Source of the DNA: JACQAI01 sp035507915
Lineage (GTDB): Bacteria > Pseudomonadota > Alphaproteobacteria > Elsterales > Elsteraceae
DNA length: 24,192 nt
Direction: 5' to 3'
Assembly: GCA_035507915.1 (NCBI GenBank)
Contig: DATJNS010000024.1
Coordinates: 1-24,192 of the forward strand
Shown: positions 22,369-24,192 of the stretch, in pieces
Layout: every line of letters begins with the position of its first letter
Position numbering within the stretch: the stretch's first letter is position 1
Translations under genes and position numbers: made by a program
Notes under the pieces: model-generated
What the model saw: only the letters and a program-made list of their open reading frames with translations
What the model was told of the DNA's origin: nothing
Database searches by the model: none

Positions 22369-24192
22369 CTAACCCGCTTTTTTTTGGTCGAACCAGAACT
22401 GGTCCGGTCGGTAGATGCCGAACAAGGCACCCGGGTCCCAATTATACATGGCTTTCATCGGAACGTTGTGGAGCGTGTCGCGCACCACGACCGGCTGGGG
22501 CACGGCCGACGCGAGGCCGATCGTGAACACCTGGTCGGCGTTAATCGCGAGGATCTGGCGCCAGAGCGCAGCGCGCTGCGCGGTCGAGCCGGCCTGCGTC
22601 CATTGATCGTACAGCTCGCGCAGCTCCTTCGCGATCGGCATGTCGATCGGCTCGCCGACCTTGCCGCGGGTCTCGACGTAGTTGCCCCACTGCGACCATT
22701 GCAGCTGCTGTTGCTCGTTGGGCACCCATTCCGCAGGCGAGCTCATCGGCGTCGGCAGGCCGTTCTCCGCGCCGAAGTCGATCGACATGACGCACTGCCC
22801 CGAGAACACGCGATTGCGGAAGACCGCGCGTTGGGTGGACTTGATCAGGAGCTTGATGCCGATGTGGCGCCAGCTGTCGCGCACCAGCTGCAGCACGTCG
22901 GTCTGGTCGGCGTTGTCGCTCGAGCCCTCGACGACGATCGTGAGCGGCTGGCGATCGCCGTTGGCATCGGGGGGCAGCAGGCGATAGTCGGCGTCGTCGC
23001 GCTCGGTCAACCCCATCTCGTCGAGCAGCCGGTTCGCCTGGTCGGGATCATACGTCGCCCATTCATGCTGGTCCTTCGCGTCGTAGAGCGGGCTGCCCTT
23101 GAGCGCGGTGTTGTTGCCCTCTTTCGCCAGGCCGTAGAACACCACCATGTTGATCTCATGGCGGTCGATCCCGAGCGACAAGGCGCGCCGGAAGCGCACG
23201 TCGCGCATCACCTTGCGCCACACCGGGTCGGCGACCGTCAGGTTGGGATAGAGCGCGAGATTGGAGCCGCGCGCGGTGACCCACAGGCGGACGTCGTAGT
23301 GGTTGCGCGCGGCCGCCTGCTTGAGGAACGTGTAGTTGTCGAAGTTCAGATAGCGGGCCTGCAGGTCGCTCTCACCGGCGCCGGTCTTGACCGGCACGAT
23401 CTTGGGATCGACCGACTCGAGCGCCACGCGATCGATGTAGGGCAGCTGGTGCCCCTCGGCGTCGATGCGGTGGTAGTACGGGTTGCGCACGAAGACGAAG
23501 CGCTCGGACGGCGGCCGCGTCGTGAGCACCCACGGATCGAGGGTCGGCAGATCGGGATTGTCGTTGCGGTAAGGTCCCCACATCCGCGTGTGCAGCGCCG
23601 CCCAGTTGCGCAGATGGAGCGCCTTGACGCGCTTCTCGAGCTCCGCGGGATCGGCGTAGCGGGCGTGGAACTGCTTCAGGTAGTGCGCCGGCGCGAAAAT
23701 GAAGAGCGGCGTCGTCGCGGCGAGGTCGGTGAGGAAGACCGGGTTCGGCAGGTCCCAGCTGTAGCGCACCGTCGTCTCGTTCAGCACCTCGAAGTGCGGC
23801 TCGTGACCCTCGATCAGCAGCTGCCCCGGCACGCCGGTCGGCGACAGGTCCTTGTTGTGCGCGATGTCCTCCCAGAAATAGCGGAAGTCCTCGGCGGTGA
23901 AGGGCTGGCCGTCCGACCACTTGTGGCCCGGGCGCAGATGGATCGTGAAGATGCGGTTGTCCTGGACGTCGATGCTCTCGGCGATGTCGGGCTTCAGGGT
24001 GAGATCGGGCTGATAGCCGATCAGCCGCGCGTAGCCCCACACGACCATCAAACGCGTGTCGCGCACGCCGCCCATCAGCGCATGCAACGTGCCGCCCGGC
24101 TCGCCGGGCTTGTCGTCGCCGGTGAAGCTCACGACCAGCGGATCGGTCGGGATGCGCTGGGCGATCGGCGGCAGGCGGCCCTCCGCGACGTC
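22369..24192 (-). CDS. Family-5 extracellular solute-binding protein (peptide/opine ABC system), N-terminus missing
   Basis: The visible 607 residues run off the right edge with no start codon. They show the SBP family 5 (PF00496-type) pattern: GGTLHALMGG near the start, YARLIGYQPDLTLKPDIAES, the signature region FTIHLRPGHKWSDGQPFTAE, then RFVFVRNPYYHRIDAEGHQLPYIDR, and a C-terminal domain with RALSLGIDRHEIN. Family members bind peptides, opines, nickel or oligosaccharides in the periplasm. The signal peptide must lie outside the window; the preceding residues LPPIAQRIPTDPLVV are typical of the mature start region in the long (about 630-residue) subgroup. The gene ends with Gln-Lys-Lys-Ala-Gly encoded through a run of eight A. 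DppB- and DppC-like genes follow directly. Confidence 0.93.
   Translation of the reverse strand, partial: DVAEGRLPPIAQRIPTDPLVVSFTGDDKPGEPGGTLHALMGGVRDTRLMVVWGYARLIGYQPDLTLKPDIAESIDVQDNRIFTIHLRPGHKWSDGQPFTAEDFRYFWEDIAHNKDLSPTGVPGQLLIEGHEPHFEVLNETTVRYSWDLPNPVFLTDLAATTPLFIFAPAHYLKQFHARYADPAELEKRVKALHLRNWAALHTRMWGPYRNDNPDLPTLDPWVLTTRPPSERFVFVRNPYYHRIDAEGHQLPYIDRVALESVDPKIVPVKTGAGESDLQARYLNFDNYTFLKQAAARNHYDVRLWVTARGSNLALYPNLTVADPVWRKVMRDVRFRRALSLGIDRHEINMVVFYGLAKEGNNTALKGSPLYDAKDQHEWATYDPDQANRLLDEMGLTERDDADYRLLPPDANGDRQPLTIVVEGSSDNADQTDVLQLVRDSWRHIGIKLLIKSTQRAVFRNRVFSGQCVMSIDFGAENGLPTPMSSPAEWVPNEQQQLQWSQWGNYVETRGKVGEPIDMPIAKELRELYDQWTQAGSTAQRAALWRQILAINADQVFTIGLASAVPQPVVVRDTLHNVPMKAMYNWDPGALFGIYRPDQFWFDQKKAG
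22378..22385 (-). repeat. A8 homopolymer at the end of the binding-protein gene
   Basis: Eight A in a row on the coding strand, 6 bp before the TAG stop of the binding-protein gene and 13 bp before the GTG of the permease gene. It is the longest A/T homopolymer I noticed in this GC-rich window. Loss of one A in the transcript would bring the binding-protein frame into the permease frame without a stop. Confidence 0.8.

Noticed and set aside
22378..22385. Programmed -1 ribosomal frameshift at A-AAA-AAG
   Set aside because: A -1 shift leads to a TGA within a few codons and does not reach the permease frame; only loss of one A or a +1 shift would, and no downstream stimulatory structure is evident.

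Overview
The window is GC-rich (roughly 70% by eye), has dense and often overlapping genes, and contains no rRNA, tRNA, CRISPR array, insertion sequence or phage gene that I could find. Gene content points to a free-living alphaproteobacterium, probably of the Rhodospirillales or Hyphomicrobiales. It includes a CyaC-type adenylate cyclase on a succinate-dehydrogenase-like anchor, two solute-uptake ABC operons, a LigE-like glutathione transferase, GMC and 2OG oxidoreductases, and an FNR/FixK-type box. Anything below class level is a guess. Most coding is on the minus strand.

Layout. 1-111 is the tail of an unknown plus-strand gene. 203-3476 is a minus-strand cluster read as SAM methyltransferase, GNAT acetyltransferase, N-acyl-D-amino-acid deacylase-type amidohydrolase. 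Diverging from it across a 147-bp gap with a perfect 15-bp inverted repeat is a plus-strand pair (3624-5869): a small methyltransferase translationally coupled (TTGA overlap) to a membrane adenylate cyclase with a putative diheme-b anchor, a [2Fe-2S] domain and a class III cyclase domain. A receiver-only response regulator (5895-6401) converges on the cyclase. 6402-7593 holds two small exported-protein genes and one convincing rho-independent terminator. A GMC oxidoreductase (7594-9225) and two overlapping 2OG-Fe(II) oxygenase genes (9390-10695) diverge around an FNR/FixK-like box.

10702-15204 is a five-gene branched-chain amino-acid-type (Liv/HAAT) ABC operon on the minus strand, in the order binding protein, LivH, LivM, LivG, LivF, with tight overlaps. 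An MFS transporter (plus) converges with a PCMT-like methyltransferase (minus); their stop codons share one CTAG. An SDR-fold protein lacking the catalytic Tyr (plus) converges with a GST-BASS transporter pair (minus). The right end (20191-24192, minus) is a peptide/opine-type ABC operon: family-5 binding protein (cut by the window edge), DppB-like and DppC-like permeases. Its ATPases are not in the window.

Taken together the region looks like scavenging of amino acids, peptides and acylated D-amino acids, with oxidative tailoring enzymes and a redox-sensing cAMP module. The most unusual parts are the methyltransferase-CyaC pair with its upstream inverted repeat, the replaced catalytic residues in that cyclase, and the FNR-type box in front of oxygen-dependent enzymes.
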